DNA of 64,000 nucleotides from Devosia sp. A16 (lineage in GTDB: Bacteria > Pseudomonadota > Alphaproteobacteria > Rhizobiales > Devosiaceae). The translations under genes and the position numbers were made by a program. Positions 1 to 8,043 of the stretch are shown here, piece by piece (the first letter of the stretch is position 1; every line of letters begins with the position of its first letter). The stretch spans positions 4,875,501 to 4,939,500 of the forward strand of contig NZ_CP012945.1 in assembly GCF_001402915.1 (NCBI RefSeq), read 5' to 3'. A model generated the notes under the pieces. That model searched no databases, was not told the origin of the DNA, and saw only the letters and a program-made list of their open reading frames with translations.

Positions 1-969
1 CGTCAGCGCGTCGGTGAGCGAATCGTGCCGCGCCAGGCGCTCCAGTTGTTCGATGCGTCGCCGGCGTTCGGCGTTGACGCTCGCAATCACCATCGGCCCA
101 AACGCCACCAGGGCCACTCCCAGATGGACCACGGTGATCGAATCGCCGGTGACCTCGGTGCCCAGCCCCGGATCGAACAGCCCCAGTTTCATCCCGATCA
201 TCGCGGTGCCCGAGTAGATCATGACCAGTACCGCCGTCGCCGGCAGGGGCAGGCTCAGCGCGCACCAGATCAGCGTCGGAACCGGAAACACGATCGAGAC
301 CGGATGTGGCACCAGCAGCGCCACTACGATCATCAGCACCGTCGCGACGATGGGTGGCAGCACCGCTTGCCACGCGACGCGACCGAGAGCGGGCAGCGAC
401 CACCCCCTGGCGGGCGACGGCAGCGTCAGGATGACCGGCAACAGCGCCAGATAGTTCACCAGCTCTGCGGCAAACCAGCCCGACCAGCCCTCGAAATAGC
501 TCACCCCGGTGAGTTCGCTCAACGCCAGGCCGCCGACCACGCCCGCGGCTGCCGACGCCGCGCAGGCCATCAGCACGAGCGAGATCACGCCTTGGGGCCG
601 GGAGAGCGCCCGGTCTTCCGGTTCCAGTGCGCCGAACAGCAGCGTAAACGCCAGCACGCCAACCAGGTTGCCCAGCGTCAACAACGCGCCGATCCGAAAG
701 CTGTCGCCCATCACCAGCCCCGCCGCGAGATAGCCGGCGGTGGCGCCAAGCAGCACCGGCACGGTGCGTAGCCGCATAGCCCGAACCAGGATTCCGGCGA
801 GGATTGCATTGGCCGGCCAGAACGCTGCCAGAAATCCGCTTGGTCGCGAAATGCTCCCGGCCAGGGCTGCCAGAAAGACCAGGACGGCGACGACAAGAAT
901 ATCGCGTGGAGAAACGGCAAACAGACGGCTGCGGCCATCGCCGTCTCCGGCCGCGGGAGTGAAGTTCAT
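1..969 (-). CDS. MASE1-domain membrane sensor, probable diguanylate cyclase (3' part cut by window edge)
   Basis: The frame is open from an ATG at 969 to the window edge, giving 323 codons without a stop. After a short hydrophilic start (MNFTPAAGDGDGRSRL) come about eight hydrophobic segments with the PSGFLAAFWPANAILAG-type start and the YFEGWSGWFAAELVNYLALLPVI region expected of MASE1 sensor domains. The last residues, RRRRIEQLERLARHDSLTDA, match the linker and first motif that begin GGDEF domains. Family knowledge: MASE1-GGDEF proteins sense an unknown membrane or periplasmic signal and make cyclic di-GMP. The catalytic GG[DE]EF motif lies outside the window, so activity cannot be judged, and an attached EAL domain is also possible. 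Confidence 0.8.
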   Translation of the reverse strand, partial: MNFTPAAGDGDGRSRLFAVSPRDILVVAVLVFLAALAGSISRPSGFLAAFWPANAILAGILVRAMRLRTVPVLLGATAGYLAAGLVMGDSFRIGALLTLGNLVGVLAFTLLFGALEPEDRALSRPQGVISLVLMACAASAAAGVVGGLALSELTGVSYFEGWSGWFAAELVNYLALLPVILTLPSPARGWSLPALGRVAWQAVLPPIVATVLMIVVALLVPHPVSIVFPVPTLIWCALSLPLPATAVLVMIYSGTAMIGMKLGLFDPGLGTEVTGDSITVVHLGVALVAFGPMVIASVNAERRRRIEQLERLARHDSLTDALT

Positions 970-1173
970 CGGGGGCCTCTGCGCGTGCGTCCAACCGTGG
1001 ACACCGCGCCGGACGCCTGACCCCTCAATCAGCACCCGGCATCTACTGCGATGCCACAACGGGCATAGTAGAACACGCATACGCGTCTTCGTCAGGAGGC
1101 TCGCATGCCAGCCATGCAGTTTTTGCAAGTCGACGGAAAGCTACGTACAAACTAGTATTCCGCGCGCGTGAGG

Positions 1174-1767
1174 TCAGGCCACCATATGGCGGTGCAACTC
1201 CTTCACCTTGCTGCTGCGCAGCCACTCGCGATCGAGGATGGCAAAGTGCAGCTCCTCATCCCACTCGCCCTGGAACAACGCGTGCTCGCGGAAATGCGCC
1301 TCCAGCCGCATCCCGAGTTCCTTGAGCAGCTTGGCTGACGACTGGTTGCGCCCCGAGCACCGCGCGAAGATGCGGTGCAGCCCGAGCTCTTCGAAGCCGA
1401 GGTCCAGCATGGCGCGTACCGCTTCGCGCGCATAGCCCTGCCCACGCTGCGCTGGGCTGAGAATGAAGCGCAGCTCCGCCTGCCCCGCAGTCGCGTCGGT
1501 CCAGCGCAGTGACACCTGGCCGATCAGCAGCTCGTCGGCCTTGCGCACCACTGCGAGGGTGAGCACATCGCCCGGACGGTTCAATCGTTGCTGCGCGCAC
1601 ATCGCATCGAGCGCGGCTTTCACCTCGACACGATCGCGCGCCTTCCAATCGAGATAGCGCTGCACCTCAGGCAACGCATGATAGGACATCACCGCATCCA
1701 GGTCGGACTTCTGGAAGCTCCTGAGGGTAAGTCTCTCCGTCTCAATAGGAAAATCGGGCATCGTCAT
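1174..1767 (-). CDS. GNAT-family N-acetyltransferase (RimJ/RimL type)
   Basis: This 197-residue protein opens with FPIETERLTLRSFQKSDLDA, the classic start of RimJ/RimL-like acetyltransferases. The acetyl-CoA pyrophosphate-binding motif follows as RGQGYAREAVRAML at about residues 128-141, then the GLHRIFARCSGRNQSSAKLLKELGM segment that forms motif B. Such enzymes move an acetyl group from acetyl-CoA to an amine, often a protein N-terminus or a small molecule. The substrate cannot be read from sequence. The next gene upstream on the same strand (1898-2467) is a paralogue, so this is a tandem duplication. The start ATG at 1767 follows a GGAGGAG-like stretch on the minus strand. Confidence 0.88.
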   Translation of the reverse strand: MTMPDFPIETERLTLRSFQKSDLDAVMSYHALPEVQRYLDWKARDRVEVKAALDAMCAQQRLNRPGDVLTLAVVRKADELLIGQVSLRWTDATAGQAELRFILSPAQRGQGYAREAVRAMLDLGFEELGLHRIFARCSGRNQSSAKLLKELGMRLEAHFREHALFQGEWDEELHFAILDREWLRSSKVKELHRHMVA

Positions 1768-1897
1768 GTCGGCTCCTCCCCTTACGCTTCAAATGTAAGG
1801 TGGGAACGTCACGGATTGATGGCGGTTCCGCCTTAGTCGTTGAAATATCTTGCTAAATCCAGCCGCCCCGATGGAATAGCCAAGTCCTTGGCAGCAC

Positions 1898-2467
1898 TTA
1901 GCTTCCGGCGTCGGCGCGCCACTCTTGCTCGAGCAGGGCATAGACGAACTCCTCGTCCCAGCCGCCCTTGAACAGCGCATGCTCGCGGAAATGTGCCTCC
2001 CGACGCATGCCCAGCCGCTCCATCACCTTCCAGGAGCTGGCATTGCGCGCGTCGCACCGTGCATAGATCCGGTGCATCCCGGCCCCTTCGAAGCCCATCT
2101 GCAACAGCATACGGGCCGCTTCCGTGGCAAAACCCTGCCCGTGAAACTCGGGGTGGAAGATGTAGCCGATCTCCGCCTGGCGAGCCGCCGCGTCCCGAAG
2201 GATCAGCGACACTTCGCCGATCACCTGCTGCGTATGCCTAAGCTCCACTGCGAGAAACACTTTGGCGCTCTCGGTATCGAACCCGTACTGCCCGATCCGG
2301 TGCTGCACCACCTCGGTGACGCTCTCGTGGCTCATCGGACCATCGAACAGGTACTGCGCCACATCCTCGCGCTGCCGGTAGGCGAACACCGCATCGACAT
2401 CGCCGCGGCTGAACGGCCGCAGTCGCAGCCGTTCGGTTTCGATCGGATAGTGGGGCGCATAGAGCAT
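1898..2467 (-). CDS. GNAT-family N-acetyltransferase (RimJ/RimL type), paralogue of its neighbour
   Basis: This 189-residue protein begins YPIETERLRLRPFSRGDVDA and carries the acetyl-CoA-binding motif GQGFATEAARMLLQMGF, followed by GMHRIYARCDARNASSWKVMERLGM. The order and wording match the gene at 1174-1767 closely, including the shared tail HFREHALFxGxWDEE, so the two arose by duplication and diverged. It is a cytoplasmic acetyltransferase of unknown substrate. The 130 bases between the two genes show no recognisable element. Confidence 0.88.
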   Translation of the reverse strand: MLYAPHYPIETERLRLRPFSRGDVDAVFAYRQREDVAQYLFDGPMSHESVTEVVQHRIGQYGFDTESAKVFLAVELRHTQQVIGEVSLILRDAAARQAEIGYIFHPEFHGQGFATEAARMLLQMGFEGAGMHRIYARCDARNASSWKVMERLGMRREAHFREHALFKGGWDEEFVYALLEQEWRADAGS

Positions 2468-2546
2468 GCCGTTCGTCTAAAGCCGGCGTCGCCGAGGATC
2501 AAGCAGGCGGCTTGCGCATGGCAAATCCTCGGTGTCAGCATGCGGC

Positions 2547-2990
2547 ATGACCGCGAGCGACAAACCCCAGATCGAACTCAGCGCCGGCTGCGCCTGCGGC
2601 GCCGTCACGCTGTCGGTCAAGGGCCGCGTCCGTTCGATGTTGCTGTGTTCGTGCGAGGATTGCCAACGGGCTACCGGCACCGGGCATTCGACCGTCGCTC
2701 TGGTCCGCACCGGCAATGTTGCCGTCACCGGCCCCGCCGCCAGCTTCGCCCGACCGGCTCACTCGGGGGCAACGCTTACCCGCTGGTTCTGTCCGACCTG
2801 CGGTACGCCGCTCTACGCCAGGTCGAGCCGCGCGCCCGAGTTGCTGATGCTGCCGGTCGGTCTGTTCGGTTCGAACGCCACCTGGTTCGCCCCCAGCCAG
2901 TTGATCTTTGCCCGCAGCCACCACGCCTGGGACAGCCTGCCCGAGGCGATCGCCCAGCACGCCACCTATCGCAATCCGGAGTCCACCTGA
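2547..2990 (+). CDS. GFA / CENP-V domain protein (zinc-binding, S-hydroxymethylglutathione synthase-like)
   Basis: This 147-residue protein has the paired zinc motifs of the GFA family: GCACGAVTLSV near the N-terminus, then CSCEDCQRATG, and RWFCPTCGTPLYARS about 40 residues later. Family knowledge: GFA domains were first linked to glutathione-dependent formaldehyde handling, but many members have no proven activity. I chose the ATG at 2547 (MTASDKPQ) over an in-frame GTG at 2532 because the domain starts shortly after it. The stop codon overlaps the ATG of the following TfoX-N gene (ATGA), so the two are translationally coupled. Confidence 0.82.
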   Translation: MTASDKPQIELSAGCACGAVTLSVKGRVRSMLLCSCEDCQRATGTGHSTVALVRTGNVAVTGPAASFARPAHSGATLTRWFCPTCGTPLYARSSRAPELLMLPVGLFGSNATWFAPSQLIFARSHHAWDSLPEAIAQHATYRNPEST

Positions 2991-3319
2991 TGAGCACCGC
3001 ATCCGACGCCATGGGCGAGCGGCTACGTCCGCTGCTGCCCGCCGGCCTCGTCGAAAAGAAGATGTTTGGCGGCATTGGTTTCATGCTCAACGGCAACATG
3101 GCCATCGGCACCACCGCCAAGGGCGAACTGCTGGTCCGCATCGACCCGGCAAAGCAGGCCGAAGCACTGGCCCAACCCGGCGCCTACCAGATGCATATGG
3201 GCCCTCGGCCAATGACCGGCTTCATCGCGGTCGACGCCACCGGCACGCCGGATGACACGGCGCTGGGCCGCTGGATCGCTTACGCGCTCGGCTTCGCCAA
3301 TACCCTTCCGCCAAAGTAA
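2990..3319 (+). CDS. TfoX N-terminal domain protein
   Basis: This 109-residue protein consists of a single TfoX_N domain, shown by VEKKMFGGIGFMLNGNMAIGTTAKGELLVRID and MHMGPRPMTGFIAV. Standalone TfoX_N proteins are common in alphaproteobacteria and of unknown role. They lack the C-terminal domain of the gammaproteobacterial competence regulator TfoX, so a competence role should not be assumed. The ATG at 2990 overlaps the preceding stop. A longer in-frame reading from 1925 exists, but its upstream part is antisense to the GNAT gene and has no family resemblance. Confidence 0.82.
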   Translation: MSTASDAMGERLRPLLPAGLVEKKMFGGIGFMLNGNMAIGTTAKGELLVRIDPAKQAEALAQPGAYQMHMGPRPMTGFIAVDATGTPDDTALGRWIAYALGFANTLPPK

Positions 3320-3333
3320 GGTCCTGCCGCCAG

Positions 3334-3678
3334 ATGAAGTCCACCTCCACCACCATGACGCACCTCGCCGAGCGGATTCGCGATATCCTCGACGGCGATC
3401 CGCGCATCACCGAAAAGACCATGTTCGGCGGCCTCACCTTCCTGCTCAACGGCCACATCCTGGTCGGCTGCAAGAAAGACGGTCGCATCCTGCTCAGCGT
3501 CGGCAAGGACAACAACGAGGCTGCCTTGGCCCGCCCCCGCGCAACGCAGATGATCCACGGCGACAAGGCCATGCGCGGTTTCATCTGGGTCGATGCCGAG
3601 GCGATCGAAGAGGACGACGACCTGCGCGACTGGGTGGAGACGGCCGAGCGCTGGGTCGCGGCGATGCCGCCGAAGTAG
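3334..3678 (+). CDS. TfoX N-terminal domain protein, tandem paralogue
   Basis: This 114-residue protein starts 14 bases after the previous gene and repeats its domain plan: ITEKTMFGGLTFLLNGHILVGCKKDGRILLSVG, then a GDKAMRGFIWVDA segment and the C-terminal WVAAMPPK, echoing ANTLPPK in its neighbour. The pair is a tandem duplication in one probable operon with the GFA gene. Function is unknown. One may speculate that the small TfoX_N domains act as heteromeric partners, but the sequence gives no direct sign of this. Confidence 0.82.
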   Translation: MKSTSTTMTHLAERIRDILDGDPRITEKTMFGGLTFLLNGHILVGCKKDGRILLSVGKDNNEAALARPRATQMIHGDKAMRGFIWVDAEAIEEDDDLRDWVETAERWVAAMPPK

Positions 3679-3697
3679 CCGCGACGGTACCACCGGT

Positions 3698-3831
3698 CCC
3701 CTCCCTCCCTCTCGTGGGGAGGGTAGCGAAGCAGGGTCTGGCGACGCCAGGTCCGTTGCGTAGCTGGGTGGGGGCTGCCCCACGCTCAGAGCGTGTGCCC
3801 CCCCTTGATCCCTCCCCACAAGGGGGAGGGA
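3698..3831. repeat. REP-like inverted doublet, family A copy 1
   Basis: Two G/C-rich imperfect palindromes with CCCTCCC / GGGGAGGG cores face each other between the convergent TfoX-N and fabF genes. The left arm continues into ..AGGTCCG..TAGCTGGGTGGGGG and the right arm runs the other way. The same arrangement recurs at 12721, 15711, 23907, 25812, 48958 and 54751. In this convergent position it may also end transcription from both sides. Confidence 0.7.
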
Positions 3832-3853
3832 GACGAGGACAGCTACACCTCCC

Positions 3854-5125
3854 CTAGATCGCCGAGAACACCAGCGTCGCGTTCACCCCGCCAAAGCCGA
3901 AGGCATTCGACAGGGCGTGGCGGACGGTCTTTTCCTGCGCCACCTTGGGCACCAGGTTGAACTGTTCGCCGACGTCGGGGTCTTCGAGGTTGCGGGTCGG
4001 CGGCACGATGCCGTTGCGGATTGCAAGGATCGAGAACAGCGCCTCGATGGCGCCCGCCGCCCCCATAAGGTGGCCGGTGGCCGACTTGGTCGAGGAGATC
4101 GCCAGGTCCTTGCCGCGATTGGCGAACACCGCGCCGATCCCAGCCAGTTCCGCCGCATCGCCGACCTGGGTCGAGGTGGAGTGCGCGTTGATGTAGTCGA
4201 TCTCGCCCGGGGACAACCCGGCCATCCGCAGTGCGCCGCGCATCGCCGCCTGCGCTCCGGCGCCTCCCGGCTCACCGGCGGTCAGGTGGTAGGCATCGGC
4301 CGACGTCCCGTAACCGGACAGTATCGCGAGCGGCGTGGCGCCCCGCGCCCTGGCGTGGCTAAGCCGTTCGATGACCAGCACCGCGGCGCCCTCGGCCAGC
4401 ACGAACCCGTCGCGCTTGCGGTCGAACGGTCGTGAGGCGCCTTCCGGATCGTCGTTGAACGCCGTCGCCAAGGCCCGGGCCGCACCGAATCCGCCGACAG
4501 AAATCGGATCGACCGAGCCTTCGGCCCCACCGACCACGGCCACGTCGGCTTCGCCGGTGAGGATCAGCCGCATGCCGTCGCCGATCGCCTGCCCCGACGC
4601 GGCGCAGGCCGTCACCGGTGCGCCGATCGGCCCCTTGAAGCCGTAGCGAATGGAGATCCATCCCGCCGCGAGGTTGGCGAGAAAGCTCGGCACCGTGAAC
4701 GGCGACAGCCGCCGCGGGCCTTTCTCGATGATGGTCTCGACGGCATGGGCCATCACCGGCGAACCGCCGACGCCGGTGCCGATCACAGTGGCGGTCCGCG
4801 CCTTTTCGTCCTCTGTCTGGGGCGCCCAGCCGGACTGGCTGATCGCTTCCTGCGCCGCGACCAGTCCATACTGGATGAAGAGGTCCATCTTCTTGATGTC
4901 CTTGGGGTCGATCGCCGCCAGCGGATCGAATCCCTCGGGGTCCGTCTCGATGGTCGGTACCAGTCCCGCCACCTTGGCGGCATAGTCGGTCACGTCGAAC
5001 CGCGTGTTCCTGACGATGCCGCTCCTGCCGGCGATGAGCCGCGACCACACGGTCTCGACCCCGGTGCCGAGCGGGCTCACGACGCCCATGCCGGTTACGA
5101 CGATCGGATCGGACTGAGTTGCCAT
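3854..5125 (-). CDS. beta-ketoacyl-ACP synthase II family protein (FabF-like)
   Basis: At 423 residues this is the normal length for a FabF-type condensing enzyme, which extends acyl-ACP with malonyl-ACP in fatty acid synthesis. The catalytic triad is visible: Cys174 in VTACAASGQAIG, His315 in INAHSTSTQVGD and His352 in KSATGHLMGAAGA. The C-terminal NAFGFGGVNATLVF glycine loop is also present. The active-site wording ACAASGQAIG is not the most common FabF form (usually ACATGxxAIG), so this may be a second, specialised synthase and not the housekeeping copy. A MarR-family gene lies 61 bases upstream on the same strand and is probably co-transcribed. Confidence 0.85.
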   Translation of the reverse strand: MATQSDPIVVTGMGVVSPLGTGVETVWSRLIAGRSGIVRNTRFDVTDYAAKVAGLVPTIETDPEGFDPLAAIDPKDIKKMDLFIQYGLVAAQEAISQSGWAPQTEDEKARTATVIGTGVGGSPVMAHAVETIIEKGPRRLSPFTVPSFLANLAAGWISIRYGFKGPIGAPVTACAASGQAIGDGMRLILTGEADVAVVGGAEGSVDPISVGGFGAARALATAFNDDPEGASRPFDRKRDGFVLAEGAAVLVIERLSHARARGATPLAILSGYGTSADAYHLTAGEPGGAGAQAAMRGALRMAGLSPGEIDYINAHSTSTQVGDAAELAGIGAVFANRGKDLAISSTKSATGHLMGAAGAIEALFSILAIRNGIVPPTRNLEDPDVGEQFNLVPKVAQEKTVRHALSNAFGFGGVNATLVFSAI

Positions 5126-5186
5126 CGAGGTGCTTCCTTCTGTGTAGTTACACGGTTGAGGTCGGATTGTGCGCCACCCATCCTGG

Positions 5187-5600
5187 TCAGATGGTGGCGA
5201 GCCGCTGCAGTTTCATGAGCGTATCTTCGAACCCATCGGCGCCGAGCTCCTGACGAATCTCCGCCTGTGCCTTCCGCCACAGCGGCAGCAGCTCGTCCAC
5301 CAGCGCCCTGCCCTTCGGGGTCAGAGAGCAGATGCGGCCATTGCCATGCTCGGCCGGCCGCGAAGCGATCAGCCCCATCTTCTCCAGCCGATCGAGGTTG
5401 CGTGTCAGCGTCGTCCGCTCGAAGCCGCGCTGTTCCGCCAGTTCGCTGACGTTCCGCTCGCCCGAAGCGACGATCAGCCCGAGCACCGAATACTGCGTCG
5501 AGGTGATGCCGAACGGCCGCGTATAGGCATCGTAGCGTCTCGTAATCGCCCGCGCTGCCATTCGCGTATTCGAAACCATGCAGCGGCTGAAATCATCCAT
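5187..5600 (-). CDS. MarR-family transcriptional regulator
   Basis: From the ATG at 5600 this is a 137-residue protein with the winged-helix core of MarR dimers: [63 protein letters not shown].. spans the recognition helix and wing. A longer reading from 5708 adds 36 residues without domain content and would cover the candidate operator, so the shorter start is preferred. The gene precedes a FabF-like synthase on the same strand, which suggests control of that gene by a fatty-acid or small-aromatic ligand (inference). An imperfect palindrome just upstream is a plausible autoregulatory site. Confidence 0.82.
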   Translation of the reverse strand: MDDFSRCMVSNTRMAARAITRRYDAYTRPFGITSTQYSVLGLIVASGERNVSELAEQRGFERTTLTRNLDRLEKMGLIASRPAEHGNGRICSLTPKGRALVDELLPLWRKAQAEIRQELGADGFEDTLMKLQRLATI

Positions 5601-5613
5601 GGACCGATAGATA

Positions 5614-5627
5614 GTGTGTATATGCAC
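5614..5627. promoter_or_regulatory. candidate MarR operator
   Basis: GTGTGTATATGCAC reads GTG-N2-TATA-N2-CAC, a palindrome with 10 of 14 positions matched, 13 bases upstream of the MarR start codon. Its position between the divergent marR and icd genes and its A/T centre are typical of MarR-family sites. This is pattern reading only. Confidence 0.4.
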
Positions 5628-5756
5628 GGTGTCAACGACTGTAGGTCGCTTTCCGACAGATCGAACCGGCACTCGCGCCCGCGGGCGCTTCCCCGTGCCC
5701 GATTTCATGCTATTAGCCGCGGCATCAGATTTTCCGCGCCGCTGAGGAGCTTACGC

Positions 5757-6971
5757 ATGGCCAAGATCAAAGTTGCCAACCCTGTCGTCGATCTCGACGG
5801 CGACGAGATGACCCGCATCATCTGGCAGGCGATCAAGGACAAGCTGATCCTTCCCTATCTCGATCTCGACATCGAGTATTATGACCTGTCGGTGCAGAAC
5901 CGCGACGCCACCAACGACCAGGTGACTGTCGATGCTGCCAACGCCATCAAGAAGCATGGCGTCGGGATCAAGTGCGCCACCATCACCCCCGACGAGCAGC
6001 GAGTCGAAGAGTTCAAGCTCAAGAAGATGTGGAAGTCGCCCAACGGCACCATCCGCAACATCCTGGGCGGTGTGATCTTCCGCGAGCCGATCATCATGTC
6101 GAACGTGCCGCGCCTGGTGCCCGGCTGGACCCAGCCGATCATCGTCGGCCGCCACGCCTTCGGCGACCAGTACCGCGCCACCGACTTCAAGTTCCCCGGC
6201 AAGGGCAAGCTGACGATGAAGTTCGTCGGCGATGACGGCACGGTGCAGGAATACGACGTGTTCGACGCCCCCTCGGCCGGCGTCGCCATGGGCATGTACA
6301 ACCTCGACGATTCCATCGCCGACTTCGCCCACGCCTCGTTCAACTACGCCATCAACCGCAAGGTCCCGTGCTACCTCTCCACCAAGAACACCATCCTCAA
6401 GGCCTATGACGGGCGCTTCAAGGATATCTTCCAGGAGATCTTCGACCGCGACTACAAGGCGAAGTTCGACGAATTGAAAATCTGGTACGAGCACCGCCTG
6501 ATCGACGACATGGTCGCCTCGGCGCTGAAGTGGTCCGGCGGCTATGTCTGGGCCTGCAAGAACTATGACGGCGATGTCCAGTCCGACATCGTGGCCCAGG
6601 GCTTTGGTTCGCTCGGCCTGATGACCTCGGTGCTGATGACCCCCGATGGCAAGATCGTCGAGGCGGAAGCCGCCCACGGCACCGTCACCCGGCATTATCG
6701 CCAGCATCAGCAGGGCAAGGAGACCTCGACCAACTCCATCGCCTCGATCTTTGCCTGGACGCGTGGCCTACAGCACCGCGCCAAGCTCGACGACAACGCC
6801 GAGCTGGCGAAGTTCGCCGAGACCCTGGAGCAGGTCTGCATCGACACTGTCGAAGGCGGCCAGATGACCAAGGATCTGGCTTTGCTCGTCGGCCCCGACC
6901 AGAAGTGGCTGTCGACTCTCGGCTTCCTCGACGCGATCGACGCCAACCTCAAGAAGGCCATGGCCGCCTGA
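5757..6971 (+). CDS. icd: NADP-dependent isocitrate dehydrogenase
   Basis: This 404-residue enzyme oxidises isocitrate to 2-oxoglutarate and CO2 with NADP in the citric acid cycle. It is of the homodimeric type found in alphaproteobacteria and eukaryotes, shown by the start [20 protein letters not shown], by [19 protein letters not shown] (the isocitrate-binding serine loop) and by [13 protein letters not shown] chose the ATG at 5757 because GAGGAG lies 8 bases before it. A longer in-frame reading from 5169 is antisense to marR. The stop overlaps the start of the GT8 gene. Confidence 0.96.
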   Translation: MAKIKVANPVVDLDGDEMTRIIWQAIKDKLILPYLDLDIEYYDLSVQNRDATNDQVTVDAANAIKKHGVGIKCATITPDEQRVEEFKLKKMWKSPNGTIRNILGGVIFREPIIMSNVPRLVPGWTQPIIVGRHAFGDQYRATDFKFPGKGKLTMKFVGDDGTVQEYDVFDAPSAGVAMGMYNLDDSIADFAHASFNYAINRKVPCYLSTKNTILKAYDGRFKDIFQEIFDRDYKAKFDELKIWYEHRLIDDMVASALKWSGGYVWACKNYDGDVQSDIVAQGFGSLGLMTSVLMTPDGKIVEAEAAHGTVTRHYRQHQQGKETSTNSIASIFAWTRGLQHRAKLDDNAELAKFAETLEQVCIDTVEGGQMTKDLALLVGPDQKWLSTLGFLDAIDANLKKAMAA

Positions 6972-7966
6972 TGTCTGCTCCGGTCGCAGGCGGCGGCACC
7001 GTCGCCGTCTGCACCGCCCTCGATGCCGGCTATTTGCCGCTGGTACCGGTGGTCGCCACCTCCATCGCGGCCAGCGCTGCTCCCGGTCGGCAGGTTGTGT
7101 TCCACGTGCTCTACGACGGGCCCGACAGCCCGATCGTGCGCCACATCGAGCGCTGGCGCCACCCGCAGGTGGAGATCATCCTGCATCGCCTCGACAACCC
7201 GCTCGCCGCGGTGGGCACTGTCAGTGGCTTTCCACCCTCGACACTGTTCCGCTTTGTCGTTCCCCGCGTGCTCGCCGATCTCGATCGCGTCATCTACCTG
7301 GATGCCGACCTGATCGTCGAAGCCGACCTTGCGCCGCTGTTCAATGCGCCCCTCGACGGCAAGCCGCTCGCGGCAGCCGTCGACGTCCGTATGATCGACG
7401 AGGCGCTTGCCGTGCAGCCGCACCGGCAGGCGCTGCGCGAGCGCACCTTCGCCTATCTGCGCGACGTGTTGGGGTTCGGCGACGCCGCTGAGATGCTCGG
7501 CTGCATCCAGGCCGGCGTCACCGTGCTCGACCTGCGGCAACTGCGTGATCTTGGCTACGAGCAACGCATGACCGACACGGTATTGAGCATGCGTGACGTG
7601 TTGCAGTTTGCCGACCAATGCGCCATCAACGCCGCCTTCCGCGGCAATATCGCGTTGCTGGATCCGCGCTGGAACGTCCTGCCTGAAGCGCTCGTCGACG
7701 ACATGTGGGATACGGTAGCCCCGGAGCTCGCTCCTCAGGTCGCGCTGCAGCGCGCCGACCCCTGGATCATCCATTTTGCTTACCGCAAACCATGGCGCCG
7801 CTGGGGTCTGCCGGCCAGCGATCGATGGTGGGCGCACGCGCGCCGTGCGGGACTCGGCTTCTATTTCGCTCGTCAGTTCCTCGCGACCCGCGCCAGGATC
7901 GAGTTCACGACGCTTCGCGGCAAGCTGATGCGCCGCCTCGGCAAAACCCGAACACCAAAAACCTGA
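6971..7966 (+). CDS. glycosyltransferase family 8 protein
   Basis: This 331-residue protein starts at the ATG that overlaps the icd stop (TGATG). It shows the GT8 plan: AVCTALDAGYLPLVPVVATSI at the start, and the metal-binding DxD motif in RVIYLDADLIVEADLAPLF near residues 110-128. Further on come CIQAGVTVLDLRQLRDLG and, near the C-terminus, IIHFAYRKPWRRWG. GT8 enzymes are retaining transferases that move galactose or glucose, often onto the LPS core. No signal peptide is seen, so it should act at the cytoplasmic side. The close link to icd is probably positional and not functional. Confidence 0.85.
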   Translation: MSAPVAGGGTVAVCTALDAGYLPLVPVVATSIAASAAPGRQVVFHVLYDGPDSPIVRHIERWRHPQVEIILHRLDNPLAAVGTVSGFPPSTLFRFVVPRVLADLDRVIYLDADLIVEADLAPLFNAPLDGKPLAAAVDVRMIDEALAVQPHRQALRERTFAYLRDVLGFGDAAEMLGCIQAGVTVLDLRQLRDLGYEQRMTDTVLSMRDVLQFADQCAINAAFRGNIALLDPRWNVLPEALVDDMWDTVAPELAPQVALQRADPWIIHFAYRKPWRRWGLPASDRWWAHARRAGLGFYFARQFLATRARIEFTTLRGKLMRRLGKTRTPKT

Positions 7967-8043
7967 TCTCGCCAACCCAAGGACGCTTGTGTTGAGAGCG
8001 TCAAACCTCCTAGAAAAACAAGTTCTCGGGGGGACTCCGAAAC

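Noticed and set aside
25-771. 248-codon plus-strand frame at the window start
   Set aside because: The minus strand codes for a clear MASE1 membrane protein over the same bases. The plus-strand product is composed of polar residues typical of an antisense frame.
1925-3319. 464-codon reading that would join the GNAT region to the TfoX_N gene
   Set aside because: The first 350 codons are antisense to the GNAT gene or out of frame with the GFA gene. Only the part from 2990 has family resemblance.
5169-6971. 600-codon version of icd with a long N-terminal extension
   Set aside because: The extension is antisense to marR. The normal 404-residue enzyme starts at 5757 behind a good ribosome binding site.
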